From: Dehalococcoidia bacterium
GTDB taxonomy: Bacteria > Chloroflexota > Dehalococcoidia > Tepidiformales > Tepidiformaceae
Assembly (NCBI GenBank): GCA_020850615.1
Contig: JADZEI010000004.1
Location: forward strand, 124,001 to 188,000
DNA length: 64,000 bases
Direction of reading: 5' to 3'
Part shown: positions 18,705-27,650 of the stretch, in pieces
How the letters are laid out: each line of letters begins with the position of its first letter
Position numbering within the stretch: position 1 is the first letter of the stretch
Made by a program: the position numbers and the translations under genes
Notes under the pieces: generated by a model
Seen by the model: the letters and a program-made list of their open reading frames with translations, nothing else
Databases searched by the model: none
What the model was told of the DNA's origin: nothing

Positions 18705-18945
18705 CACACCCTCACCCCCGGCCCCTCTCCCAGAGGGAGAGGGGAACACCCTGTGTGACGTTGATCCTGGGCGAGCCGGGCGGGCACACCCTCACCCCCT
18801 GGCCCCTCTCCCGGAGGGAGAGGGGAACACCCTGTGTGACGATGATCCTGGGCGAGCCGGGCGGGCACACCCTCACCCCTGGCCCCTCTCCCAGAGGGAG
18901 AGGGGAACACCCTGTGTGACGTTGATCCTGGGCGAGCCGGGCGGG
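18705..18945. repeat. Three tandem ~80-bp repeats with an internal palindrome
   Basis: Three nearly identical copies, of 80, 81 and 80 bp, begin CACACCCTCACCCC and end GGGCGAGCCGGGCGGG. Each carries an inverted repeat of the CCCCTCTCCC / GGGAGAGGGG kind with a 3-base centre, plus CACCCTGTGTGACG. Differences are a few substitutions and one inserted T in the second copy. The inner hairpin resembles widely spread extragenic palindromic sequences. Direct adjacency without variable spacers rules out a CRISPR array. Confidence 0.92.
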
Positions 18946-19229
18946 CGCTGCGCTGCCGCCCTCGGGTGGGGGGCTGCCGCGCGGCATGGGTTGGGCTGAC
19001 GCGCCGCCGAGGCTGGGCTCGGCAGACTACCCCGCTTCGCGGGGGATGGCCCGCTTCGCGGGACCGTCCCGCGGGCGCGGGAATACGCTGCGGGTGTCGG
19101 TGAGGCCACTGGGGCGGGCGGGCCCTCACCCCCCCCGGCCCCCTCGCCCGCTGCGGCGCGCGAGGGGGAGGGCGCGCGTGTCCGCTGTGGGTGGGTGCGC
19201 GCGAGGGGGATGGTGTTGCTGGTGGGGGG
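18946..19229. other. Non-coding GC-rich region with further palindromes
   Basis: No gene is supported. It contains CCCGCTTCGCGGG twice (19031-19043 and 19050-19062) and a degenerate relative of the preceding repeat (CCCTCACCCCCCCCGGCCCC) with its matching GAGGGGGAGGG arm near 19117-19175. It looks like a decayed extension of the repeat block. Confidence 0.6.
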
Positions 19230-20006
19230 CTAGGAGGAGACCTGGGTGCGGCCGCGGCCCTGGATGGCGGCGCGGCGTTCGCGGACGCCTTCCTTCGAGA
19301 CGACGTGGGCGCGGGAGCGTTCCTTCTCGAGCTTCATGGCGTCGCCGAAGTTGATGGCGTAGCCGTCGTCGATGAGAGCCTTGTACTTCCAGACCATCTC
19401 GGGGACGCAGGAGAGCATGTCTTCGGCGAGCTTGCGGCAGAAGGGGAGGAGCTCTTCGGGCTCGACGACGTGGTTCAGGAGGCCCCAGCGCTCGGCCTGG
19501 TCGGCACTGAGGTAGTTGCCGGTGAGCGAGAGCTCCTTGGCGCGGCCGATGCCGATCATGCGGGAGAGCTTCTGGCTCAGGCCCCAGCCGGGGATGACGC
19601 CGACGCGGGAGTGGGTATCCGAGAAGCGGGCGTTGGTGGAGCCGATGAGGATGTCGCAGCCGAGGGCGAGCTCGAAGCCGCCGGTGATGGCGACGCCGTT
19701 GATGGCACCGATGATCGGCTGGGTGCAGAGGTTCATGGACTCGACCGGGTCGCCTTCGAGGGAGACGGGGCCTTCGGCGCTGCCTTCGGTCTCGCCGCCG
19801 AGCTCCTTGAGGTCGAGGCCGGCGCAGAAGGCGCGGCCGGCGCCGGTGAGGATGATGACGCGCGTCTCTTCGTCCTTGCTGAGCTCGGTGAAGGCGGCGG
19901 TGATGCCGTTGCGCAGGCGGGTGGAGAGGGCGTTCATCGCCTCGGGGCGGTTCAGGGTGACCGTGGCGATGGCGTTCGACTTTTCGACCAGGACGAGTTC
20001 AGACAC
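19230..20006 (-). CDS. Enoyl-CoA hydratase/isomerase family protein
   Basis: A 258-residue crotonase-fold protein with a GTG start. TVTLNRPEAMNALS near residue 16, GAGRAFCAGLDLKELGG near 55-71 and INGVAITGGFELALGCDILIG near 103-123 form the CoA site and oxyanion hole. Where many hydratases have Glu (E144 equivalent), the segment reads SRVGVIPGWGLSQKLSRMIG, without the usual hydratase Glu at both positions, so the exact reaction (hydratase, isomerase or other) is open. It lies downstream of the BVMO gene on the same strand, with the terminator at 20174 between them, so it is probably transcribed on its own. Confidence 0.87.
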   Translation of the reverse strand: MSELVLVEKSNAIATVTLNRPEAMNALSTRLRNGITAAFTELSKDEETRVIILTGAGRAFCAGLDLKELGGETEGSAEGPVSLEGDPVESMNLCTQPIIGAINGVAITGGFELALGCDILIGSTNARFSDTHSRVGVIPGWGLSQKLSRMIGIGRAKELSLTGNYLSADQAERWGLLNHVVEPEELLPFCRKLAEDMLSCVPEMVWKYKALIDDGYAINFGDAMKLEKERSRAHVVSKEGVRERRAAIQGRGRTQVSS

Positions 20007-20173
20007 TCAGGCGGACCTCTTCGGAGATGTACTCGGTGTGCCGGGAAACGCCCGACCCGCGGGAGGGTCAGCCAGCGCGCGGTGCGCTCCCTACACGGGG
20101 ACGTTGCTCCCGGCGGCGTTGTGGACGCTACCGGCCTGACCGCGAACCGTCCAGCGGCGGGGGGCACAGGAAA

Positions 20174-20200
20174 GGGCGGGGCTCGCGTGGAGCCCCGCCC
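20174..20200 (-). terminator. Intrinsic terminator after the BVMO gene
   Basis: Perfect 11-bp stem GGGCGGGGCTC / GAGCCCCGCCC with a 5-base loop, followed on the minus strand by TTTCCTG. It lies 24 bases past the BVMO stop. Confidence 0.75.
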
Positions 20201-20224
20201 TCGATGTCCCCAGTGGGACGGGCG

Positions 20225-21883
20225 TCAGACGGTGGCGAGCTCGCGCTCGGCGGCGCCGAGGGTGAACCCTTCGTAGCCCTTCGCAGCGACCTCGTCGCAT
20301 TTGATGCGGTAGGCGCCGACGCCGCCGACGTAGGGCATGAACACGCGCGGCTTGCCGGGGACGTTCGCGCCGAGGTACCAGGAGTTGGCCTGCGGGTAGA
20401 GCGTCATGTTGGCGAGCTCGTTGACGTGGTCGACCCAGGCGTCTTCGGCGGGCTTCGTGGCCTCGATGGTGGCGAGGTTGTTGGTGCGCATGTAGTCCAT
20501 GCAGCCGGTGATCCAGTCCACGTGCTGCTCGATCGAGACGATCATGTTGCTGAGCACGGAGGGGCTGCCGGGGCCGGTGATGAGGAACATGTTCGGGTAG
20601 TCCGCGACGGAGAGGCCGAGGTAGGTGCGCGGCCCGGCGGCCCACTTCTCGCGGAGGGAAGCGCCGCCGCGGCCCTTGATGTCGACGCCGAGGATGGCGC
20701 CGGTCATGGCGTCGAAGCCGGTCGCGAAGACGATGGCATCGAACTCCCAGGAGCCGTCCTTGTTGCGGACGCCGGTCGGGGTGATCTCCTCGATCGGTGC
20801 GTCCTTGATGTTGACGAGCGTGACGTTGTCGCGGTTGAAGGTCTCGAAGTAGTTGGTGTCGATGCAGATGCGCTTGGTGCCGAGGGGATAGTCCTTCGGG
20901 CAGAGGAGCTCGGCCGTCTGCGGGTCTTTCACCACTTCGCGGATCTTCTGGCGGACGAACTCGGCGACCGTCTCGTTGGCGGCGTTGGTGGCGACGAGGT
21001 CGTTGAACTTCTCGAGGAGGTGGAAGCCGCCCTCGTGCCAGCCTTCCTCGAAGAGGGTGCGCCGCTCGTCCGGGCCGGCCTGGAGCACCGAGATGTCGCG
21101 CGGGTTGGTGATGATGCCGGATGCCGTCTCGCGCGCCGTCTGCTTGATCTCGGCGAAGTTCTGCTTGTAGACGCTGATCTTCTCGCTGGTGAGCGATTCG
21201 TTGTTGGCCGGGAGGCTGTAGTTGGGTGTGCGTTGGAAGACGGTGAGGTGCGCGGCCTGCTGGGCGATGATCGGGATCGACTGGATGGCGGACGAGCCGG
21301 TGCCGATGATGCCGACGCGCTTGCCCGTGAAGTCGACGCCCTCGTGGGGCCACTGGCCGGTGTGGTAGGTGTCGCCCTTGAAGGTCTCCACGCCCTTGAA
21401 GTCGGGGACACGGGCGGCGGAGAGGCAGCCGGTGGCCATGATGAAGAAGCGGGCGCTGTAGCGGTCGCCGCGGCTGGTGGTGATGTCCCAGCGGTTCGCT
21501 TGCTCGTCGAAGGTGGCGGTGTTCACGCGCGTCTCGAACTGGATGTCGCGGCGCAGATCGAAGCGGTCCGCGACGTGGTTGGCGTACTTGAGGATCTCGG
21601 GCTGGGTGGCGTAGCGCTCGGTCCAGTCCCATTCGCGCTGGAGGTCGTCGGAGAAGGAGTACTGGTAGTCCAGGCTTTCGACGTCGCAGCGGGCGCCGGG
21701 GTAGCGGTTCCAGTACCAGGTGCCGCCGACGCCATCGCCGGCTTCGATGACGCGGGCGCTGAATCCGGCGCCACGGAGCCGGTGGAGCTGGTACATCCCG
21801 GCGAACCCGGCGCCGACGATGACGGCATCGAACGATGCGGATGAGGCGCCCCCGGCGCCGTTGCCCTGTGCAGTGGCGGACAT
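20225..21883 (-). CDS. Baeyer-Villiger-type flavin monooxygenase
   Basis: A 552-residue FAD/NADPH monooxygenase that inserts oxygen next to a ketone, giving an ester or lactone. The N-terminal FAD fingerprint is VGAGFAGMYQLHRLRGAG near residue 24. The Baeyer-Villiger signature F-x-G-x-x-x-H-x-x-x-W-P is exact (FKGDTYHTGQWP, about residues 167-178), and an NADPH Rossmann motif GIIGTGSSAIQ follows at once. ATG 21883 is preceded by GAGGAGGG; the frame is open 52 codons further upstream but that part is Arg/Pro-rich and unlike the family. Cyclic or steroid-like ketones are possible substrates. It sits next to the acyl-CoA operon at 22.3-27.6 kb, which could take ring-opened products further. Confidence 0.93.
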   Translation of the reverse strand: MSATAQGNGAGGASSASFDAVIVGAGFAGMYQLHRLRGAGFSARVIEAGDGVGGTWYWNRYPGARCDVESLDYQYSFSDDLQREWDWTERYATQPEILKYANHVADRFDLRRDIQFETRVNTATFDEQANRWDITTSRGDRYSARFFIMATGCLSAARVPDFKGVETFKGDTYHTGQWPHEGVDFTGKRVGIIGTGSSAIQSIPIIAQQAAHLTVFQRTPNYSLPANNESLTSEKISVYKQNFAEIKQTARETASGIITNPRDISVLQAGPDERRTLFEEGWHEGGFHLLEKFNDLVATNAANETVAEFVRQKIREVVKDPQTAELLCPKDYPLGTKRICIDTNYFETFNRDNVTLVNIKDAPIEEITPTGVRNKDGSWEFDAIVFATGFDAMTGAILGVDIKGRGGASLREKWAAGPRTYLGLSVADYPNMFLITGPGSPSVLSNMIVSIEQHVDWITGCMDYMRTNNLATIEATKPAEDAWVDHVNELANMTLYPQANSWYLGANVPGKPRVFMPYVGGVGAYRIKCDEVAAKGYEGFTLGAAERELATV

Positions 21884-22307
21884 GTTCCCTCCTCGCGGTG
21901 ATCCCTGCTTTTCGTCCGTTGGCCGGGCACCGGGGGCAAGAGCGAAGCCCAAGTGCCATAGGCCGCTCTGATGGCGGCTATCAGCGGTGGCCGGCCGACG
22001 ATTCGGGGCTAACCTACGGAAGGCGCGATGGGGTGTCAACGGATGTGACCGAACGGCCGTGCGCGTGAAGTGAATCGCACTTCGTTAGCGGGAAAAGGAG
22101 CGGCCGTGCCAGGAGGGTGGTCCTGGCACGGCCACAAGGAGGCGGCGAGGGGGGCGCCTCGCCAGCCCGTCCCGATGGCACGGCGCGACGGGCCGTGTGG
22201 AGAGGTACGTCCAGGGAAACCCTCGGCGGGCTGGTGCCAGGAACAACGCGGGGGCGGCGCGACGGGTTAACGCTCGCGGCGGGATTTATGGAACGAACGC
22301 CGAGAGT
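21884..22307. other. 424-base intergenic region before the BVMO gene
   Basis: No gene is supported. The part near 21960-22060 is AT-richer and is the likely BVMO promoter region. The part at 22102-22133 holds the terminator of the upstream operon and a weaker GGCGAGG / CCTCGCC inverted repeat follows at about 22143-22162. Confidence 0.5.
22102..22133 (-). terminator. Intrinsic terminator of the acyl-CoA/LLM operon
   Basis: Perfect 13-bp stem GGCCGTGCCAGGA / TCCTGGCACGGCC with a 6-base loop. On the minus strand it is followed by GCTCCTTTTCC. It lies about 175 bases after the LLM stop at 22308. Confidence 0.7.
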
Positions 22308-23306
22308 TTACGCGAATGCGGGGATCACTTCGCGGCCGAAGAGCTCGATTGCGGCCTTCGTCTCGGCCCAGGAGCCGGCGCCGCCCCGCGGGCTGATGCT
22401 GAAGATCATGTAGTCGCTGCCGGTGGCGTCGAACCAGGAGCGGATCTGCTCGATACAGTCGGCCGGGTCGCCGAGGATGACGCGCTCGGGGCCCAGGTTC
22501 TCCCAGGTGAGCTGCGACTCGCCGGTAATCTCGCGGAGCCAGGGCTCGAGATCCGCGTTGAGCGCGCCGTTGCGCCAGTAGTACCGGTAGGTGGCGACGT
22601 TGGACTCGGCGTAGAGCTCCATGGCGCGCTCACGGGAGGCGGCGATGCCGAGCGGCCGCATGAGGACGACCTCGGGGCGGGTGCCGTGGCGCGCCGCTTC
22701 GTCGAGGTAGGCGTCGCGGAGGAGCTTCGTCGCGGATAGGGAGACGATGGGGTCGGTGAGCCAGGCATCGCCGATGCGGGCGGCGCGGCGGACGCCGGGC
22801 TCCGTCCAGCCGGCGAGCCAGATGGGCGGCCGGGGCGCTTGCGCGGGCGTGGGCACGACGGTGACGTCCTGGAGGTGGTAGCGCTTGCCTTCGAACGAGA
22901 AGGGCTCGCCGGCCCAGGCGAGCCGGGTGATCGCAATCGCTTCTTCGAGGAGGGAGACGCGCTGGCGGATCGGGATGCCGAAGGCGTCGAAGTCGACGCC
23001 CTGGTAGCCGAGACCGGCGCCGAGGATGAGGCGGCCGCCGGAGAGCTGGTCCAGGACCGCAGCGTCCGTGGCGAGGCGGACGGGGTGGTAGAGGGGCGGC
23101 AGGAGGACGGCAGTGCCGAGCTTGAGCCGCTGGGTGCGGCCGGCGAGCGCGGCCAGGGTGACCAGCGGCGAGGGGTTGATCCCGCGCTGCTGGTGGTGCT
23201 CGGTGCAGAACCAGCCGTCGAAGCCGTGGCGCTCGGCGTGCTGAGCGAGCTCGCTGAGCTGCTCGAGCGGCATTTGCGCGCCCACGTAGAGTCCGAATCG
23301 CGCCAT
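22308..23306 (-). CDS. LLM-class flavin/F420-dependent oxidoreductase
   Basis: A 332-residue luciferase-like oxidoreductase, third of its kind in the window. It reads MARFGLYVGAQMPLEQL, then GFDGWFCTEHHQQRGINPSPLV near residue 28, TQRLKLGTAVLLPPLYHPVRLATD near 56 and SGGRLILGAGLGYQGVDFDAFG near 88. ATG 23306 has GGAGGAG at a good distance. It is the last gene of a five-gene minus-strand operon (27650 to 22308), 67 bases after the Ldh-type gene, so it probably acts on an intermediate of the same catabolic route. The cofactor (FMN or F420) cannot be decided by eye. Confidence 0.88.
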   Translation of the reverse strand: MARFGLYVGAQMPLEQLSELAQHAERHGFDGWFCTEHHQQRGINPSPLVTLAALAGRTQRLKLGTAVLLPPLYHPVRLATDAAVLDQLSGGRLILGAGLGYQGVDFDAFGIPIRQRVSLLEEAIAITRLAWAGEPFSFEGKRYHLQDVTVVPTPAQAPRPPIWLAGWTEPGVRRAARIGDAWLTDPIVSLSATKLLRDAYLDEAARHGTRPEVVLMRPLGIAASRERAMELYAESNVATYRYYWRNGALNADLEPWLREITGESQLTWENLGPERVILGDPADCIEQIRSWFDATGSDYMIFSISPRGGAGSWAETKAAIELFGREVIPAFA

Positions 23307-23373
23307 CGTCGTCTCCTCCGCCAGCCAGGATGTTGTCCAAGGGTCCCGGGGTGGGAGTCTACGCGACGGTGGG

Positions 23374-24426
23374 TTACCGGCTGGGTGCGACGGCGTCGGC
23401 GAGCAGTGCTGCGGCGGCGGGCGATGCCGCTTCGACGGCGGCGCGCATCGTCTCGAAGATCGGTTGCGGGACTTCGACCGTGCGGCGGACGAGGTTGCCG
23501 TCGCGGGTCTCGCGGGAGCGGTCGCCGGGCCAGCGGGCGCCGGAGGCGTTGACGGCGGACCGGGCGGCGGACAACGCCGGGCCGAGGCCGGCTCGCTCGC
23601 CGAAGAGATTCGGGTCCAGCGCGAGGACGAAGGCACCGACGTTGCTGTTGTCGCGGGGGACGGCGGGGCCGCTGGCGGCGCCGGTGAGCGCACCGGCGAG
23701 GAGGTCCGCGAGGATGGCGATGCCGAAGCCCTTGGCGCCGCCGGCCGGGGGCATGACGCCCTGCTGGGCGGCGGCGGGGTCCGTGGTGGGGTTGCCGGCG
23801 CTGTCGGTGTAGCCCCATTCGGGGTCGAGCGGGAGTCCCAGGAGACGGCGGCGGGCGAGCTCGCCGCCAGAACGCGGGGTCCAGGACGCGTCGAACAGCG
23901 GCGCGGATTCACCGGGGGCGGAGAAGGCGAGGGGGTTGTTGCCGTGGGTGGCGACGGTGGCGCCAGGGCCGCCGAGCAGCGGGAGCGTGTTCGCGCAGAC
24001 GACGGCGACGAAGCCGCGCTTCGCGGCCGCCTCGACGTAGAAGGCGGCGCGGCCGAACTCGTTCGAGTTGCGGACGCCGGCCACGCCAACGCCGAACCAG
24101 GACGCGATCGTGGTGGCTTCTTCCATCGCCATCCAGGCCGGGCGGTAGCCGAGCGCGTTGTCCGCGTCGATGAGCACGGAGGCTTCGCCGCGGTGGATGA
24201 CGCGGACGTCGGGCTGGGCGTTGTACCGGCCGGAGCGGAGGCCGTTGAGGTAGCCGGCGACGCGGAGCATGCCGTGGGTCGGGACGCCGCAGAGCTCGGC
24301 GTCGAGGAGGGCGGAGGCGATGAGCGCGGCCTCGTCGCTGCCCTGGCCGGCCGCCACGAAGGCGTCATGGAGGGCGGCTTCGAGCGCGACCACACCGAGG
24401 GCGACGGTCTCGTGCGGTTGTGCCAC
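23374..24426 (-). CDS. Malate/L-lactate dehydrogenase family (Ldh_2) oxidoreductase
   Basis: A 350-residue NAD(P)-dependent 2-hydroxyacid/2-ketoacid dehydrogenase of the Ldh_2 fold, unrelated to classical LDH. Family hallmarks are CGVPTHGMLRVAGYL near residue 46, where His and Arg are the usual active-site residues, and VRNSNEFGRAAFYVEAAAKRG near 118. GGPGATVATHGNNPLAFSAP near 152 and PAGGAKGFGIAILADLLAG near 226 follow. The equivalent of the common S-x-H-F-G in the second motif is SNEFG, so one His is changed. GTG 24426 starts one base after the stop of the CoA-transferase upstream, which indicates coupling. Confidence 0.87.
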   Translation of the reverse strand: MAQPHETVALGVVALEAALHDAFVAAGQGSDEAALIASALLDAELCGVPTHGMLRVAGYLNGLRSGRYNAQPDVRVIHRGEASVLIDADNALGYRPAWMAMEEATTIASWFGVGVAGVRNSNEFGRAAFYVEAAAKRGFVAVVCANTLPLLGGPGATVATHGNNPLAFSAPGESAPLFDASWTPRSGGELARRRLLGLPLDPEWGYTDSAGNPTTDPAAAQQGVMPPAGGAKGFGIAILADLLAGALTGAASGPAVPRDNSNVGAFVLALDPNLFGERAGLGPALSAARSAVNASGARWPGDRSRETRDGNLVRRTVEVPQPIFETMRAAVEAASPAAAALLADAVAPSR

Positions 24427-24427
24427 G

Positions 24428-25669
24428 TCAGTCGGGCCGGGCGGCCACCGGGACGGTGCCGGTGACGTCGGCGTCCTCGAGGGCGCGGATCTCGTCGTCC
24501 GGGAGGCCGAGGATGCCTCCGAGGACTTCGTAGTTATGTTCGCCGAGCAGCGGCGCGGGGCGCGGCGGGCGGGCCGGGACGCGCGAGAGCCGGAAGGGCT
24601 GGCCGGGGTTGTGCTTCAGGCCGACGACCGCGCGTTCCTCCGTGGTGAAGAACGAGCGGGCCTGGAGGTGTTCGTCGGCGAGGAGCTGGGGGCCGTTGAG
24701 GACGGCGCCGGCGGGTATCCCGAGCGCCTGGAGCTCCTGCATGGCCGCGCGGGCGTCGCGCTTCTCCGTCCAGGCGCGGACGGCTTCGTCGACCGTGGCG
24801 AGGGCCTGCTGGCGGCCGGCGAGCGCGGCGAGCGGGGAGCCGGCGGCGGCGAGCTCGGGGCGGCCGATGGCGGCGGCGAGCCTGGCCCAGTCGGCGTCGT
24901 CGCGGCATGCGATGGCGAGCCAGCCGTCTTCGGCGCAGGGGTAGATGTTGTGCGGGGCCATGCGGGGATGCCAGTTGCCGCAGCGGATGGGGCTGCGGCC
25001 ATTGAAGGCGGCCTCCATGAGGGCGTCGCCGGTGAAGGCGATCGCGGTCTCGAGCTGGCTGAGGTCGATGTGCTGGCCCTCGCCGGTGCGGCGGCGGTGT
25101 TCGAGCGCGGAGAGCATGGCGACGGCGCCCATGAGCCCGGCGAGCGGGTCGCCGCCGGTGGTGCCCGTGAAGAGCGGGGGGCCGCCTTCGTAGCCGGTGA
25201 GGTGGCTCAGGCCGGACATCTCCTCGGTGGTCCAGGCGAACGAGGTGTAATCGCGCCAGGGGCCGGTGAGCCCGTAGCCGGGCATGGAGAGGACGATGAT
25301 GTCCGGCTTCACGGCCTTCAGCGCCTCGTAGTCGAGCCCGAAGTTCGGGAGCACGCGCGGCGTGTAGTTCTCCACGATCACGTCGGCGATAGCGATCAGG
25401 CGCTTGAGGAGCTCGGCGCCGCGGGGGTCGGCGAGGTTCAGGGTGATGTCGCGCTTGTTGCGGTTGATCCAGTTGAACGATGGGGCCTGTTCCCAGGTGG
25501 GGCCGGCTTCGGTGGCACCGACGCCCGCACCGCGCCAGCCATCGAGGCGCTGGAGCGATTCGACCTTGATGACGTCGGCGCCCATGTCGGCGGCGATGAG
25601 CGTGGCGAGCGGGCCCGACATGAACATCGAGAGGTCGACGATGCGGATCCCTTCGAGCGGCAGTCCCAT
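24428..25669 (-). CDS. CaiB/BaiF family CoA-transferase
   Basis: A 413-residue family III CoA-transferase that moves CoA between carboxylic acids. It begins LEGIRIVDLSMFMSGPLATLIAADMGADVIKVES, shows NRNKRDITLNLADPRGAELLKRL near residue 70, and has the catalytic Asp in TGTTGGDPLAGLMG near residues 168-181. The C-terminal LLGEHNYEVL motif is present. GGAGGACTCGCC precedes the ATG. It is paired with a second, divergent CaiB paralogue at 25681; such tandem pairs can act as a heteromeric enzyme or on different acids. Confidence 0.92.
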   Translation of the reverse strand: MGLPLEGIRIVDLSMFMSGPLATLIAADMGADVIKVESLQRLDGWRGAGVGATEAGPTWEQAPSFNWINRNKRDITLNLADPRGAELLKRLIAIADVIVENYTPRVLPNFGLDYEALKAVKPDIIVLSMPGYGLTGPWRDYTSFAWTTEEMSGLSHLTGYEGGPPLFTGTTGGDPLAGLMGAVAMLSALEHRRRTGEGQHIDLSQLETAIAFTGDALMEAAFNGRSPIRCGNWHPRMAPHNIYPCAEDGWLAIACRDDADWARLAAAIGRPELAAAGSPLAALAGRQQALATVDEAVRAWTEKRDARAAMQELQALGIPAGAVLNGPQLLADEHLQARSFFTTEERAVVGLKHNPGQPFRLSRVPARPPRPAPLLGEHNYEVLGGILGLPDDEIRALEDADVTGTVPVAARPD

Positions 25670-25680
25670 GGCGAGTCCTC

Positions 25681-26898
25681 CTAGCAGACCCCGGCGGCGC
25701 GGAGCTCATCGACCTCGGCGGCGGAGAGCCCGAGCAGGCCTGTGAGCACCTCGCCGGTATGTTCGCCGAGGCGCGGCGCGGGGCCGGGCCGCGATGGCGC
25801 GGCCGGGAGCTTGAACGGCACGCCGACGGTCGGGATCGTGCCGGCGCCGGCGGGGTTGAGGATCTGGGCGAAGAAATCGCGGTCGATGAGCTGCTCCATC
25901 TCGAGGACCTCGGTCATCGAGGGGATGAGGCCGAAGGGGATGCGCCAGAGGCCGGCTTCGTGGAAGACCTCGGAGGCGCTGCGCTCCTTGAACCAGGGCG
26001 CCATCTTTGCGTGGAGCTCGTCGGCGAGGAGCATGCGCGCGGCTGGGAGCTGGTATTGCGGGTCGTCGAGGATCTCGGGCATGCCGATGAAGTGGCACAT
26101 CGCTTCCCACTGCGGTCCGGTGAGGACGTTCGCGCCGACGTAGCCATCGGCGCACTCCATGATCCAGGAGGGGCCGGTGGTGCGCTGCGATTTCCGCTCG
26201 GGGATCGTGGCGGCGTACTCCCAGAGCATCGTAGGGAGGAGGGCGGCGGTGAGGACCGACTCCATGGCGGAGACGTCGACGAGCTGGCCGAGCCCCTCGC
26301 GCTCGCGGTGTTCGTGGGCGAGGAGCGTGGCGACCGCGGCGTAGGCGCCGGCGATGAAGTCGGTGACGTTGCCGCCGGCCTGGATGGGGTCCTTGCCGGG
26401 GAGGCCGCAGGTGTTCGCCCAGCCGCCGACAGCGCAGTTCACCAGGTGGGTGGTGGCCCAGCCCGCGTAGGGGCCGGTCGAGCCGAAGCCCGTGACCGTG
26501 ACGAGGACCAGGCGCGGGTTGAGCTGGCTCAGGGTGTCCCAGCCGAGGCCGCGGGCGGCGAGCTCTGGCTCCGTTTCGGAGGCGACGACGATGTCGTAGC
26601 TGCGGGCGAGGCCGAGGAACACGTCGCGGCCGCGGGCGGTGGTGGTGTCGAGCGTGACGCCGCGCTTGCTCGTGTTGGCGTAGATGTAGGTGCCGCTGGC
26701 GTCCGGGCCGGGGGCGGTGTCGGGGAAGGGGCCGAAGGTGCGGGCAATGTCGCCGGAGCCCGGGCGCTCGACCTTCAGCACATCGGCGCCGAGGTCGGCG
26801 AGGAGCTTGGCGGCGAAGGGCCCGGCGATGCCCTCGGAGATATCGAGGACGCGGAGGGCCGTGAGCGGGCCGGAGGCGGTGGATGCGGGGCTCGGCAT
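25681..26898 (-). CDS. CaiB/BaiF family CoA-transferase, second paralogue
   Basis: A 405-residue family III CoA-transferase. It has LRVLDISEGIAGPFAAKLLADLGADVLKVERPGSGD near the N-terminus, NTSKRGVTLDTTTARGRDVFL near residue 87 and a catalytic-region GGNVTDFIAGAYAA near residue 180, where Asp precedes FIAG. The C-terminal RLGEHTGEVL is conserved. ATG 26898 starts 2 bases after the stop of the enoyl-CoA hydratase. The gene ends 11 bases before the ATG of the next CoA-transferase. Substrates cannot be predicted; by context it activates an acid for beta-oxidation-like steps. Confidence 0.92.
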   Translation of the reverse strand: MPSPASTASGPLTALRVLDISEGIAGPFAAKLLADLGADVLKVERPGSGDIARTFGPFPDTAPGPDASGTYIYANTSKRGVTLDTTTARGRDVFLGLARSYDIVVASETEPELAARGLGWDTLSQLNPRLVLVTVTGFGSTGPYAGWATTHLVNCAVGGWANTCGLPGKDPIQAGGNVTDFIAGAYAAVATLLAHEHREREGLGQLVDVSAMESVLTAALLPTMLWEYAATIPERKSQRTTGPSWIMECADGYVGANVLTGPQWEAMCHFIGMPEILDDPQYQLPAARMLLADELHAKMAPWFKERSASEVFHEAGLWRIPFGLIPSMTEVLEMEQLIDRDFFAQILNPAGAGTIPTVGVPFKLPAAPSRPGPAPRLGEHTGEVLTGLLGLSAAEVDELRAAGVC

Positions 26899-26900
26899 GT

Positions 26901-27650
26901 TTAGAACCCCTTGAAGACGGGCTTCCGCTTTTCGCGGAAGGCGCGGCGGGACTCCATGATGTCCTCGACGGCGCCGCGATTGCGGAGGCGGGCGCCGAGC
27001 TCGTCGATCTCGGCGGGGATGCGCGGGCGGAGGCGGCGGCAGATCTCGAGCGTGTTCACGAGCGAGGCGGGCGGCAGGCTGAGCAGGTGGTCGGCGATGC
27101 GGAAGGCCTCGGGGAGGAGCTCTTCGGGCTCGACGAGGCGGTTGATGAAGCCGACTTCGTGCGCGCGTTTCGCAGTGAGCGGGAAGCCCATCGCGAGCTC
27201 CGTGGCGATGGCGTAGGGCAGCGACTCGGTGAAGCCGAACTTGTAGGCGCCGAGGAGCCAGTGGCGCGCTTCCGAGATTTCGAAGACGGCTTCGGGCACG
27301 GCGATACGGAAGTCGGCGAGGTAGGTGAGGATGTAGCCGCCGCCCATGGCCCAGCCGTTCACCGCGGCGATGACGGGCTTGTCCAGCTCCATGTTCCAGA
27401 AGGGGTCGCGGACGGGGATGTCGGGGAGGCCGGGGGTGCCGCGTTCGGCCGCCTCCTTGAGGTCTTCGCCCGCGCAAAACGCCTTGCCGACGCCGGTGAG
27501 GATGGCGACCTTGAGCTCGGGCGTGTCCCGGTATTCGCACCAGGCTTCGACCATCTGGGTGAGCAATTCGCTGCCGAGCGCGTTGAGGCGCTCGGGCCGG
27601 TTCATGCGGATGAGCATGACTGCGTCATGCTTCTCGGTTTCGACGAGCAC
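26901..27650 (-). CDS. Enoyl-CoA hydratase/isomerase family protein
   Basis: A 249-residue crotonase-fold protein and first gene of the five-gene operon. It has LIRMNRPERLNALG near residue 13, GVGKAFCAGEDLKEAAE near 53 and VNGWAMGGGYILTYLADFRIA near 97, which forms the oxyanion hole. The usual active-site Glu region reads EISEARHWLLGAYKFG, which departs from a standard hydratase. The start is GTG 27650 (GTGCTCGTCGAAACC). The divergent promoter region to the carboxyltransferase gene is 232 bases. Confidence 0.88.
   Translation of the reverse strand: MLVETEKHDAVMLIRMNRPERLNALGSELLTQMVEAWCEYRDTPELKVAILTGVGKAFCAGEDLKEAAERGTPGLPDIPVRDPFWNMELDKPVIAAVNGWAMGGGYILTYLADFRIAVPEAVFEISEARHWLLGAYKFGFTESLPYAIATELAMGFPLTAKRAHEVGFINRLVEPEELLPEAFRIADHLLSLPPASLVNTLEICRRLRPRIPAEIDELGARLRNRGAVEDIMESRRAFREKRKPVFKGF

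Noticed and set aside
18705-18945. CRISPR array
   Set aside because: The copies are directly adjacent and about 80 bp long, with no unique spacers and no cas genes in the window.
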